Source: an uncultured Allobaculum sp. (lineage in GTDB: Bacteria > Bacillota_I > Bacilli_A > Erysipelotrichales > Erysipelotrichaceae). Taken from it: 54,088 nt of DNA. Of the stretch, positions 35,448 to 44,867 are shown in pieces; position 1 is the first letter of the stretch, and each line of letters starts with the position of its first letter. The notes under the pieces were generated by a model. It saw only the letters and a list, made by a program, of their open reading frames with translations. It did not search any database and was not told where the DNA came from. Both the position numbers and the translations under genes were made by a program. The stretch covers positions 1 to 54,088 of the forward strand of contig CAJTLE010000005.1 of the NCBI GenBank assembly GCA_910577085.1, read 5' to 3'.

Positions 35448-38141
35448 ATGGCTGACGATCAGAACAAAAACCTCAATCCCGATGAAGAGATTTTGTCTGA
35501 AGAAGACGAAGTCAATGAAGATGGGAAAGGCAGTTACGATGTCGTAGAAGACATTGAAATCTGCAAGGAGATGAGGGATTCCTTTCTGGATTACTCCATG
35601 TCCGTTATCGTACAGCGTGCCCTCCCGGATGTCCGCGATGGCATGAAGCCGGTACACCGCCGGATTCTGTACGCAATGTCCACATTGAATATGACACCTG
35701 GATCCGCGCATAAAAAATCTGCGCGTATCGTTGGTGATGTTATTGGTAAGTATCACCCACATGGTGATACTGCCGTTTATGAAGCAATGGTCCGTATGGC
35801 TCAGGACTTCTCGTATCGTTATCCGCTTGTCGATGGCCATGGTAACTTTGGTTCCCTCGATGGCGATGGCGCAGCCGCGATGCGATATACCGAAGCCCGT
35901 ATGTCCAAGATCTCAACCGAAATGGTTGCCGATCTGAATAAGGATACTGTTGATTTTATCGAAACTTATGATGGCGATGACCAGGAACCAGTTGTCCTGC
36001 CAAGCCGTATTCCTAACCTGCTCTTAAATGGTGCAGTGGGAATTGCGGTTGGTATGGCCACTAACATTCCTTCTCATAACCTCAATGAAGTTGTAGCGGC
36101 GATTAAAGCCGTTATGGATGATCCACAGATCAGTGTTCCGGAACTGATGGAATATCTGCCCGGACCTGACTTTCCAACCGGCGGAATTATCTTAGGCCGC
36201 AAGGGAATCCGTGAAGCCTATGAAACCGGTCGTGGATCCATTACAATCCGTGCAAAATACCGGGTTGAGACGCTGCCAAATGGCAAAAAACGGATTATCT
36301 ACTACGAAATTCCATATGGCGTCAACAAGATGAAGATGTACGAAAAGATGGCTGAAGTCATCCGGGAAAAGAAGGTTCAGGGGGTTACTTACCTCAACGA
36401 TGAATCTAACCGTGAAGGTGTGCGCATCGTTATGGATCTGAAAAAGGACGTTCAGGAAGATGTTGTCATCAACCAGATGTTCCGTGAAACCCAGCTGCAG
36501 TCGACATTCGGCATCAACATGCTTGCCCTGGAAAACGGCCGGCCAAAACAGCTGACTATCCGGGAAATGATTATTGATTATGTCAATCACCAGACCAATG
36601 TCATCGTTCGTAAAACCCGCTTTGAACTGAAAAAAGCGCAGGAACGTCTGCACATTGTCGAAGGTCTGCGCATTGCGTTAGATAATCTGGATGCGGTCAT
36701 TCATATGATCCGTTCTTCCCGTAAGGAAGAAGCCGGTCTGATTGCTGATATGAATGAAACCTTTGGCTTAGATGATCTGCAGTCCAAAGCCATCCTGGCC
36801 ATGCAGATCCGTCGTTTATCCGGTTTGGAACGCGATAAGCTGGAAAACGAATACAATGGCCTGCTGGCTACGATTGCGGACTTAAAAGACATTCTGGCCA
36901 ACCATGACCGTGTTTTAGGCATTATCCGCGATAATCTGGATGATATTCAGGCTAAATACGGGGATGAACGCCGGACTGAGATTATCGAAGGCAACTTTGA
37001 TGTCATTGATGAAGATCTGATTCCAGAAGAAGATATCATCATGACCTTAACCCATTCCGGTTATCTCAAATCCACACCAACCAGCACCTACCATACCCAG
37101 AACCGTGGCGGTAAGGGGATCCGCAGTATCTCGCTCAATGACGAAGATACAATTGATTTCATGGTCAGCCTTAACAACCATGATTATCTGTTGTTCTTTA
37201 CGAATACCGGTCGTGTTTACCGTATGCGCGGCTTCCAGTTCCCAATCAGCTCCCGTACCGCAAAAGGAACACCAATTGTTAACTTCCTGCCATTACAGGA
37301 CAATGAAAAAGTTGAAGCCATTCTGCCATACAACCCGGAAGATGATGCCGAGACCTTATTGTTCGTAACGACCAATGGTACCGTGAAACGAACTCCAATT
37401 TCGGAATTCAAGAACATCAACCGGACTGGTAAGATTGCGATTTCGCTCAATGAAGGCGATTCGCTGGCCTTTGTACGCGGAACAAGCGGTGATGATGAAG
37501 TTCTGTTAGCCGGTGATAATGGCTTTGCAGTCCGCTTCCATGAGTCAAAAATCCGTCTGATGGGCCGTTCCGCAGCCGGTGTTAAGGGTATTGATCTTGG
37601 CGGCGAAGGTAAAGTCGTTGGTATGGCCTTATCAAGCCAGGGTGAAACCGTTCTGTCCTTATCTGAAAATGGATATGGCAAACGCAGCCCAATCTCTGAA
37701 TACCGTTTAACAGACCGTGGTACAAAGGGTGTTAAAACTCTGCAGACTTCTGAAGTCACTGGACCATTGGTTGCTTTCCGTGCGGTCAGCGGCGATGAAG
37801 ATGCCATGATCGTTACAGATTCCGGCCAGATGATTCGTGTCCATCTGAAAGACGTAAAAGTCCAGGGCCGTAATACGAAGGGTGTCCGTGTTATTCGCTT
37901 AGGTGAAAATGACAAGGTTAACCGTGTTGCTTTAACCGATCACGAAGAATCAGAATCTGAAAAATCAGAGTCCAATCTGACTGCACTTCCCGCACCAGAT
38001 GGAATGCCTGATGATCTGACTGCTTTGCAGAATGCCAGAAATGAAGAGATGGAAGATGTGACTGTTCCCGTCGATGAATTCGATGATGGAGAAGCTCAGA
38101 TCGAACATCCAATTGATGGAATCGAAGAGGACGCAGAATAA
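35448..38141 (+). CDS. gyrA: DNA gyrase subunit A, with acidic N- and C-terminal extensions
   Basis: An 897-residue breakage-rejoining subunit. The active-site tyrosine is Y147 (AAMRYTEARMS). The quinolone-determining stretch reads HPHGDTAVYEAM: T108 replaces the usual serine (E. coli S83) and E112 is at the D87 position. A GyrA-box-like QNRGGKG starts the C-terminal wrapping domain. About 35 acidic residues precede the core and about 80 acidic residues follow it. It starts 14 bp after gyrB with AAGGAGGAG, and together they supercoil DNA. Confidence 0.97.
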   Translation: MADDQNKNLNPDEEILSEEDEVNEDGKGSYDVVEDIEICKEMRDSFLDYSMSVIVQRALPDVRDGMKPVHRRILYAMSTLNMTPGSAHKKSARIVGDVIGKYHPHGDTAVYEAMVRMAQDFSYRYPLVDGHGNFGSLDGDGAAAMRYTEARMSKISTEMVADLNKDTVDFIETYDGDDQEPVVLPSRIPNLLLNGAVGIAVGMATNIPSHNLNEVVAAIKAVMDDPQISVPELMEYLPGPDFPTGGIILGRKGIREAYETGRGSITIRAKYRVETLPNGKKRIIYYEIPYGVNKMKMYEKMAEVIREKKVQGVTYLNDESNREGVRIVMDLKKDVQEDVVINQMFRETQLQSTFGINMLALENGRPKQLTIREMIIDYVNHQTNVIVRKTRFELKKAQERLHIVEGLRIALDNLDAVIHMIRSSRKEEAGLIADMNETFGLDDLQSKAILAMQIRRLSGLERDKLENEYNGLLATIADLKDILANHDRVLGIIRDNLDDIQAKYGDERRTEIIEGNFDVIDEDLIPEEDIIMTLTHSGYLKSTPTSTYHTQNRGGKGIRSISLNDEDTIDFMVSLNNHDYLLFFTNTGRVYRMRGFQFPISSRTAKGTPIVNFLPLQDNEKVEAILPYNPEDDAETLLFVTTNGTVKRTPISEFKNINRTGKIAISLNEGDSLAFVRGTSGDDEVLLAGDNGFAVRFHESKIRLMGRSAAGVKGIDLGGEGKVVGMALSSQGETVLSLSENGYGKRSPISEYRLTDRGTKGVKTLQTSEVTGPLVAFRAVSGDEDAMIVTDSGQMIRVHLKDVKVQGRNTKGVRVIRLGENDKVNRVALTDHEESESEKSESNLTALPAPDGMPDDLTALQNARNEEMEDVTVPVDEFDDGEAQIEHPIDGIEEDAE

Positions 38142-38302
38142 ACCCTAAGATTTCAGCCTGAAAATATGAATTTCCAGATTTCTGAACAGATCTGAAAAAA
38201 TCAGATAGATCATTTCTATGAACCTGGATCCAATCTGATTGAACTGGATGTTGTGCTCTGAAATTCATATTTTAAGATCTAATATAAATATAGAAAACTG
38301 AA

Positions 38303-38340
38303 GAAATCTCTTTATCTATCAGAGGTTTCTTCTTTTTTTT
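38303..38340 (+). terminator. Terminator of the gyrase operon
   Basis: GAAATCTCT pairs with AGAGGTTTC (one G-U) and is followed by TTCTTTTTTTT, 160 bp after the gyrA stop. Confidence 0.82.
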
Positions 38341-38449
38341 CGTACTTTTGAAAATAGGATTAACCACTACTCGTTTCAGAGAAAGGGAAAAGAACTAGAG
38401 ACAAGAGCAGCAGAAAAGAAAGATGGAGTTGAAAGGGGGAAGATGTAAA

Positions 38450-38463
38450 TCTGACCAATCAGA
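38450..38463. repeat. Dispersed palindrome, copy TCTGA-CCAA-TCAGA
   Basis: One of six 14-bp sites of form YCTGA-N4-TCA found only in gene-free DNA of this window. This copy is a perfect 5-bp inverted repeat. Confidence 0.5.
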
Positions 38464-40003
38464 TGAGTGTCCAAAACAGTTTTTGTAAAGATGACAAGTC
38501 AATTGCTTCTACAAGAATCATTATTTCTATTCAAATTGGAATATGGGAATTCACTTCTTCTCTTTCCTATCCGATCGGATGTCGATCAGACAGGACGAAA
38601 TAGCTGATGGTCGGACTAAGTGGGGAATATTTCATAGCTATTCGATGAGATATCAGCTCAAGAATGCTCCAACAACGCATATGGCAAGTTTACATCCATC
38701 AGATCCTCCGTCTCTGGCAGCATTGGTCATTGGTTCTCTACAGAGAAGATAGATCGCCTGATTTGGGTTGACGATGGTTACAAAAAGGAAGATATGGATA
38801 AGACGGAAGAATAAACCACCATCAATCAATGGATTCGATGGTTTCTGTTTTTCCAGGAGTAGTCAAAAGACCGGAAAACCGACACTTTTAAAAGTTTTCT
38901 GCGGAAATTTTGGAAGATTCTGCCCGCTCGAGGAGTTGATCCATAGTGGAGAACAAGAAAGCAGAAAGAAATCTGATCAGAAATCGTAAAATTCAGACCA
39001 AAAAAATGGAGAAATCGGAACGTTTTGAATTTTCCCATCTCAAATTTATCCGATTTAGATGCGAATTTAGCGGTTTCAGACTCAAGATCGAAGTAAAACC
39101 TGAGCGATCATATCCCTAACTGATTTGGCCAAAATCAAACTCTTTTGGAATAATCTCTGAAAAGAAGAATGATTCAGATTCATACCAGAAAATATCGGAA
39201 TTCCTATGAGCAAATAGCCTTCAAATGCTCCTTGTATGAATTTCATAACAGTCCAGGAAGAAACGAAAACTCACTTTTCTATCAAATTTTAAGAATAATA
39301 AAAATGGAATCTGCGATATTAAATTTTGGCAGATCCAGGGTTTCAGAGCTTAAATATCGATCTGAAAAGCCAATTTTGAGCTGATTTTGGTCAGAATAGA
39401 CTGGTTTTGAGCAAAAATCGAGAAGAAATCGTGCTGGAAGAACCAGAAAGAGGATGAAATCTGCAGAATGAAGGTCTGGATCAGGGTTGCTTAGCAGCCA
39501 GATCCAGTGAAATGGGAAGAAATGCTTTAAGAATAGGGAAGGGGATTGAACCAAAAGGATTTCTGATGGAAGAAATCGGCTTATTTAACGGAAAATCAGG
39601 TCTAAATCCCTGAATTTCACCGCTGTGCAAAGCCTTTTACTTCATCTTTTACAAGTTTTGAGAAGGAATGATCTGGATAAAAGGATGACTGGATCCATTT
39701 ATAAGCCATTCGTATGAATTTTTGAACAAGAAATCTTCCAATTCTCTCCTGATCCGATAAGAAATGGGATTGGTCAGTGAATAAGAGGATTAGGATCTGC
39801 CTGATTCAATTAAAGAAGAAACCATAAGAAGGGAAGAGAAAGATGGATTCGAAAATGGCGAAATCTGCCTGATTTTCGGGATATTCAGAAGATTATTCCT
39901 GTACTTGTCCTATGAAATTATGAAGGAGGGCGGAAAGTAGACTGATCTTTGATCGCCATTCAGATGATTGTCGGGAAGGTCTGTTCTGATGAAAATATGA
40001 AAA

Positions 40004-40170
40004 GTCAGACAACTCTGAATTAGGATGGGAAAAGTCCGATCAAGTCGTCTTCCAAGTTGTCTGACATCTCAAAAATGATTAGAAAATTGGTCTGATCACT
40101 CCGAAATTTGGCAGACAACTTCTTCTTTTGGATCTCTTTTTCCTGTGAATGGAAATGAAGTTGTCTGATT
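40004..40170. repeat. Four alternating TTGTCTGA motifs
   Basis: GTCAGACAACT (40004, reverse), CAAGTTGTCTGAC (40053, forward), GCAGACAACTT (40111, reverse) and GAAGTTGTCTGATT (40157, forward), 46-58 bp apart in strictly alternating orientation. Same motif as in the oriC core. Confidence 0.6.
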
Positions 40171-40913
40171 TTCGTATGCCACAGAGAAGGCGGATCGGAT
40201 TAAAGGTCTGAATATCTGCAATCCACTATCCCCAATTCCGATGTTTTATCCTATGAATCCTTCTGCCTCCTTCCACTTCAGTCAGAAATGGGATCAGAAA
40301 GTTCGAACGTCTTCTTCTCCTTCCTTATTCAGACTTCAATCGGATTCATTCTCTTATGAATTCATAGGAACCAGATTTCTGCAGTGATAGAAGATCAGAA
40401 TGAAGACAGCTGGATCAGTGTTCTGAGCGGTCGATAATCGGTTATATGCTTTTTCATTCTTCAGATAGGTGATCAGATTTGATGAAGCTGGATTTTATGG
40501 GCTTTAATTCAGAGACTTGAAATAGGACAGCCATCTGAACGGAGAATAATTAGCAGCAAAAATCGGAATCGGGCAGATCTGCTATTCAGAAACTGATCTG
40601 AATCGATCTGAACACTATACTGGTCATCGAGGGAAATCTGCTTGACGAATCTGAGACAATAGGACTATGACTTCAACGCGATTTCGGCTGATGATTCAGC
40701 CGATCTGATCAGAATCCAAGCAGGCAGACAGACCTTTAAGATTTTCGATATCTTCAACAAATCCAGAGTCTTTTTCCAAAGAATATAGAGAGAACAATCA
40801 GGATTCATTAACTGTGGATGCTTTTTTCTTTATTGGATGAACTTATGAACCTGCCCAGTTTGCTACCGATTTTGTTCAGTGATAAATTATTGAGTAAGTA
40901 AAAGGAGATTAGA

Positions 40914-42206
40914 ATGCTCGATTTGAAATTTGTCCGCGAAAACCCGGATCTTGTCAAAGAGAATATGCGCAAGAAGTTCCAGGATCACAAACTTCACCTC
41001 GTTGATGAAGTGATCTGTGACGATGCTGCTTTACGCCGCACTCAGCAGCAGGCTGATGAACTTCGTTCCCAGCGCAAAAACGCATCCAAGAAAATTGGTA
41101 TGCTGATGGGACAGGGTAAAAAAGAAGAAGCGGAAGCAGCGAAGAAAGAGACTGCAGATCTTGGAGATCAGATTGCAGAACTCGCAAAAAAAGAAGATGA
41201 GTTAAGAGAATCTGTAACCAAAGCAATGATGCAGATTCCAAATATGATTGATCCATCCGTTCCGATTGGAAAAGACGACAGCGAAAACGTCGAACTCCAG
41301 CGTTTCGGTGAACCAGTTGTTCCTGATTTTGAAATTCCTTACCACACTGAAATCATGGAATCCCTCAGTGGAATTGATTTAGATGCTGCCAGACGTGTAG
41401 CTGGTAATGGCTTCTACTATCTGCTCGGAGATGTTGCCAGATTACATTCGGCTATCCTCTCTTATGCACGTGACTTCATGATTGACCGTGGCTTTACTTA
41501 TGTTATTCCACCATACATGATCCGTTCTAACGTTGTTACTGGCGTTATGTCCTTTGCGGAAATGGATGGCATGATGTACAAGATCGAAGGCGAAGATCTA
41601 TATCTGATCGGTACCTCCGAACACTCCATGATCGGCCGCTTCATCGACCAGATCCTGGATGAAAAAGAATTACCATATACACTGACTTCTTACTCCCCTT
41701 GCTTCCGTAAGGAAAAAGGTGCTCATGGTATTGAAGAACGTGGTGTATACCGTATTCACCAGTTCGAAAAACAGGAAATGATTATCGTCTGCAAGCCAGA
41801 AGAATCTGCTGACTGGTTCGTAAAACTTTACATGAACACAGTTGATTTCTTCAGAAGCCTGGAGATTCCTGTTCGTACTCTTGAATGCTGCTCTGGCGAC
41901 CTGGCTGACTTGAAATCGAAATCAGTCGATGTTGAAGCATGGTCCCCAAGACAGAAGAAATACTTTGAAGTTGGTTCCTGCTCCAACCTGACTGATGCTC
42001 AGGCTCGTCGTCTGAAAATCCGTGTCAAAGACGAAAAGGGTAAAAAGTATTTCGCTCATACCCTGAACAACACCTGCGTTGCCCCTCCTCGTATGCTGAT
42101 CGCATTCCTGGAAAACCATCTGCAGGAAGACGGTTCTGTAACCATCCCAGAAGTACTCCAGCCATACATGGGTGGAAAGAAAGTTCTGGTTCCTACAAAG
42201 AAATAA
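40914..42206 (+). CDS. serS: Seryl-tRNA synthetase
   Basis: A 430-residue class II synthetase that charges tRNA-Ser and tRNA-Sec. The N-terminal long coiled-coil arm (about residues 30-105) binds the long variable arm of tRNA. Motif 2 lies around SPCFRKEKGAHG, and motif 3 includes NNTCVAPPRMLIAFLENH. AAAAGGAG is 7 bp before the ATG. No T-box is found in its leader. It stands alone, with its own terminator. Confidence 0.97.
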   Translation: MLDLKFVRENPDLVKENMRKKFQDHKLHLVDEVICDDAALRRTQQQADELRSQRKNASKKIGMLMGQGKKEEAEAAKKETADLGDQIAELAKKEDELRESVTKAMMQIPNMIDPSVPIGKDDSENVELQRFGEPVVPDFEIPYHTEIMESLSGIDLDAARRVAGNGFYYLLGDVARLHSAILSYARDFMIDRGFTYVIPPYMIRSNVVTGVMSFAEMDGMMYKIEGEDLYLIGTSEHSMIGRFIDQILDEKELPYTLTSYSPCFRKEKGAHGIEERGVYRIHQFEKQEMIIVCKPEESADWFVKLYMNTVDFFRSLEIPVRTLECCSGDLADLKSKSVDVEAWSPRQKKYFEVGSCSNLTDAQARRLKIRVKDEKGKKYFAHTLNNTCVAPPRMLIAFLENHLQEDGSVTIPEVLQPYMGGKKVLVPTKK

Positions 42207-42218
42207 GTTTTCTATCAA

Positions 42219-42253
42219 CGGATTTCTGATTCAGTTCAGAGATCCGTTTTTTA
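42219..42253 (+). terminator. Terminator of serS
   Basis: ACGGAT/ATCCGT stem extended by TCTGA/TCAGA, followed by six T, 12 bp after the serS stop. Confidence 0.85.
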
Positions 42254-42446
42254 TATGGGAAACTGGAATTTATTCCGACTTCATTTGAGGAATAATAGGG
42301 AGCATGAACCAGCGAATCGATCATTCACCGTATAAATCATCATCAGATAGATCAGGGAAGAGGACGACTGCTGCTGGTGCTCTGGTGGAATACCTGGATG
42401 GGCTCTGTCTGTCGAATCTGCTTGCGCGATTGCATTCCATCAAACA

Positions 42447-42462
42447 TTTTTCACGTGAAATC
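42447..42462. promoter_or_regulatory. parS-like palindrome (13/16)
   Basis: TTTTTCACGTGAAATC keeps the TTTCACGTGAAA core of parS, with three outer changes. It is non-coding and lies between serS and the lipoprotein gene. Confidence 0.45.
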
Positions 42463-42537
42463 CAAACCGTTGGCTTCAATTTGACTGGGAGTTGTTAGAC
42501 TCCTGAATTCCAAAGCCATTTAAATCCCTTTGAAAAA

Positions 42538-42564
42538 CCCCTGAAGACAGGTGATCTTCAGGGG
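42538..42564 (-). terminator. Terminator of the lipoprotein gene
   Basis: CCCCTGAAGA and its complement close a 7-base loop, with TTTTT following on the minus strand. Confidence 0.85.
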
Positions 42565-42607
42565 CGAGGGAATTGCTGGAAGGGTTGGAATGATTGATTG
42601 CAAGAGA

Positions 42608-43435
42608 CTACTGATTGTCAGATCCTTGAGGATTCTGGTTGGGATCTTGTGTCTGTGCATGGTCTGGCTGTGACTGATCGTCTTTTTTATCAGAATCTTT
42701 GTCTTCTTTCGAAGAGGTATCATGACGAACCTGTGGTTCTTCATCTGTCCGGATAAAGGTCATGGTCATCACCAGCTGCCCAGAAGCATCTCGTGAGAGA
42801 GTTCCAGTTGCCTGAGCTGTACAGCCGCCAAATGGGATTTCAAAGCCCTGTAAAATGATGTATTCGCTTGTTGTACTGTTCCATAAAACAGGAACCATCT
42901 GGCCGTTTTTGTCTGCTACAAGTGCCTGGGGAAGGTTTCCAGTGACAACAACCGGAACCTGATACTGGATCAGTTTATCTGCATTTTCATAGGCAGCATC
43001 TACGCTGATGGTCCGATCCTTGAATTCTGTTTCCACTGCTTCTTTGGAATCAGTCACTTCTGATGAGGCATCAGAAGAAGAATCAGTGGTGCTCGAACTA
43101 TCCACAACTGGATTGGATCCTTTGGGGACAATGCTGATGGTCACCGTATTGCTTGTGACGCCATCCTGATCTACGCGGACTGTATAGTCGCCTGGATCTT
43201 CAGCTTCGAATTTGATTACTCCGTCTTCAACCCAGGATTCGCCGCCATTGACCGTAATGGAATTTGGATTGATCCGGGTTGGGAAAGGAGACGTTTTCAC
43301 ATCGACGATGATGGTCTGATATGGGTTCATGTCCTGATCTGGGGAAACACTCAGTTCAATTGAATTTGCCTTGCATCCAGCAAGCACGAAGCAGCTGACT
43401 AGAGCAATGGCAGGAAGAATCTTTTTCATATTCAT
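42608..43435 (-). CDS. Predicted lipoprotein, unknown function
   Basis: A 275-residue protein with a signal peptide and lipobox VLAGC (Cys21), so it should be anchored outside the membrane. Residues about 25-100 look like an Ig-like beta-sandwich (SVSPDQDMNPYQTI to VTSNTVTISIV). A Ser/Thr/Asp linker follows, then a second beta-rich domain (about 150-235), then an 40-residue tail of D, K, Q, N and S. ATG 43435 is chosen because AGAGGTG lies 5 bp upstream. It is transcribed against its neighbours. I do not recognise a function. Confidence 0.8.
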   Translation of the reverse strand: MNMKKILPAIALVSCFVLAGCKANSIELSVSPDQDMNPYQTIIVDVKTSPFPTRINPNSITVNGGESWVEDGVIKFEAEDPGDYTVRVDQDGVTSNTVTISIVPKGSNPVVDSSSTTDSSSDASSEVTDSKEAVETEFKDRTISVDAAYENADKLIQYQVPVVVTGNLPQALVADKNGQMVPVLWNSTTSEYIILQGFEIPFGGCTAQATGTLSRDASGQLVMTMTFIRTDEEPQVRHDTSSKEDKDSDKKDDQSQPDHAQTQDPNQNPQGSDNQ

Positions 43436-43569
43436 ATACACCTCTAATGGTCTGGATACTTTCAACCGAAAATGAATATTGCTCCTTTCCATAGTACTTG
43501 AATTTTAGAAAGGAAAGTACCGTTTTTCTAAAAAATAGTTTCGTTTTTTGAATTCAACAGACCCAAAAT

Positions 43570-43585
43570 GATTTCACGTGAAATC
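43570..43585. promoter_or_regulatory. parS-like perfect palindrome (12/16)
   Basis: GATTTCACGTGAAATC is fully palindromic and shares the TTTCACGTGAAA core with parS. Its outer ends resemble the ATTT...AAAT ends of Noc sites, but the centre is CACGTG and not CCCGGG. The rest of 43436-44050 holds no recognised feature. Confidence 0.45.
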
Positions 43586-44052
43586 CGAAAATAGCAAGAT
43601 CTGCTTTGCCTGGTCATCTGACTGCTCAGATTTGCGAAAAAATGAAATGTGCCAGACCGGCCGAAATCATTTGTCAGAATCTGATTTTTGAAAAGATACA
43701 GATCCGATCACCATCATCCCAATCCGATTTAAAATAGGCATGCGATGATGGATTCATACGAATAAGATGAAAGAAGCGGATGAAATTCTGAACTTGGAGG
43801 AGATTTGCATGCTGTTGAATCTCTGATATGAAAGGATTCATTTAGTTACCGATAATTAACAAACTATACCCGTAGATTTGATGATCAGGTGAATGATCAG
43901 GTTCGGACTATCAAAGACGTTGTCAATCTGGTTCTTGCGACGAGATCTTCGCAGAAATGGGGAAGACGAAAGATTAACCAATTCGCGAATCATCCGGTTA
44001 GACGAATTTTGATGCACCAGATCACTGGGAAACGATTGAAAAAAGATTGGAC

Positions 44053-44080
44053 TTGATTTAGATCTGAAATCTGATATATT
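44053..44080 (+). promoter_or_regulatory. SRP RNA promoter
   Basis: TTGATT (44053-44058), a 16-bp spacer and TATATT (44075-44080), placing the start at about 44086. Confidence 0.65.
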
Positions 44081-44085
44081 AATGG

Positions 44086-44166
44086 GGCTACTACAATAGC
44101 ATCCTGCTAAATGTGTCAGGTCGGGAACGAAGCAGCACCGTGCTGGCTCTGTTATGTGTAGTAGTT
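44086..44166 (+). ncRNA. ffs: Signal recognition particle RNA, short (4.5S) type
   Basis: About 80 nt folding into one long hairpin. CTACTACA (44088-44095) pairs with TGTAGTAG (44157-44164). The apex carries the SRP core GTCAGGTC-GGAA-CGAAGCAGC (44114-44135), which contains the Ffh-binding internal loop and GGAA tetraloop. There is no room for an Alu domain, unlike the long SRP RNA of Bacillus. A T run follows directly. Confidence 0.96.
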
Positions 44167-44184
44167 TTTTTATGCCTGATTCAC

Positions 44185-44220
44185 GCCTGTTGGTATTTGC
44201 CAGCAGGCCTTTTGTTTTTT
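44185..44220 (+). terminator. Second terminator after SRP RNA
   Basis: GCCTGTTGG/CCAGCAGGC (one G-U) with a TATTTG loop and a T-rich tail. Confidence 0.82.
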
Positions 44221-44867
44221 CACGGGAAACGTATTGGTTTCAGTTCCATCTTCTTCCGTTTTAGAAGCAATCCAGTTGATTTCGAATTCTGATGGTTTGG
44301 ATTGATTGAGTTCGGATCTGATTGCGTTGCTTTGATCTCATGTCTTGATCTGAATCTGACCATACTGTCCGGACTCTCTGATTTTGTTTATGAGTCGCTT
44401 GAAATAATGAGTCCGCTCTCAATTCGCTCCAATGCTTGCTTATCCTTTCATCGCCAGTCTTCATTTCAGCTTTCCGGTTTTCTTCCCCTCTTCCTATTTC
44501 TGTTGATCATCTCTATATCAGATCTCAATTCTTTCATCATCGAAGCAATTCAGAATCTAATTTTAAAATTGGAAAATGAGTCTTTGAGAAGAAGCGCTAA
44601 GACTGGAAACTGCACCGGAGACAAATTCCTGAGAAAATAGAAGAACTGAATACTCAGTCTCATAAGGTGGAGAAACAGACACCAGAAATCAAACAGCCAA
44701 AACAAACTGGCCTGGGAGAACGTCAGAAGAACATTCAAAAACACCATGGAAAGCCCAGGGCGATTCTGGATTCGGATTCTTGCTGGATTTTGCGAATGCG
44801 GTTGGGATTCGTGGTGTTTTTCGAAATGGTCCCTGATTAGAGACTGGGTTTGATATTATGGAAACTA
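44221..44867. other. Gene-free spacer before tadA
   Basis: A plus-strand frame of 112 codons (44302-44640) lacks a ribosome site and any recognisable domain; I reject it. No RNA or repeat was recognised. Confidence 0.45.

Larger units (their letters stand above)
38341..40900. other. 2.6-kb gene-free region between gyrA and serS
   Basis: No frame here has both a ribosome site and plausible protein composition. Observed: two copies of the dispersed palindrome (38450-38463, 39099-39112), a hairpin ACCATC/GATGGT followed by T's near 38822-38852, four TTGTCTGA motifs (40004-40170), and heavy use of TCTGA/TCAGA words throughout. A promoter for serS must lie in its right end. Confidence 0.6.

Noticed and set aside
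38543..38989. Two short plus-strand frames in the gyrA-serS gap
   Set aside because: No ribosome sites and no protein-like composition; a small RNA is a better guess.
40600..40913. T-box in front of serS
   Set aside because: No GGTGGNACC core or terminator/antiterminator pair could be found in the leader.
44205..44232. A possible further parS-like site TTTTTTCACGGGAAAC
   Set aside because: The CACGTG centre is broken (CACGGG) and the left part is the T tail of a terminator.
44302..44640. A 112-codon plus-strand frame after the SRP RNA
   Set aside because: No ribosome site, no domain, composition like surrounding spacer.
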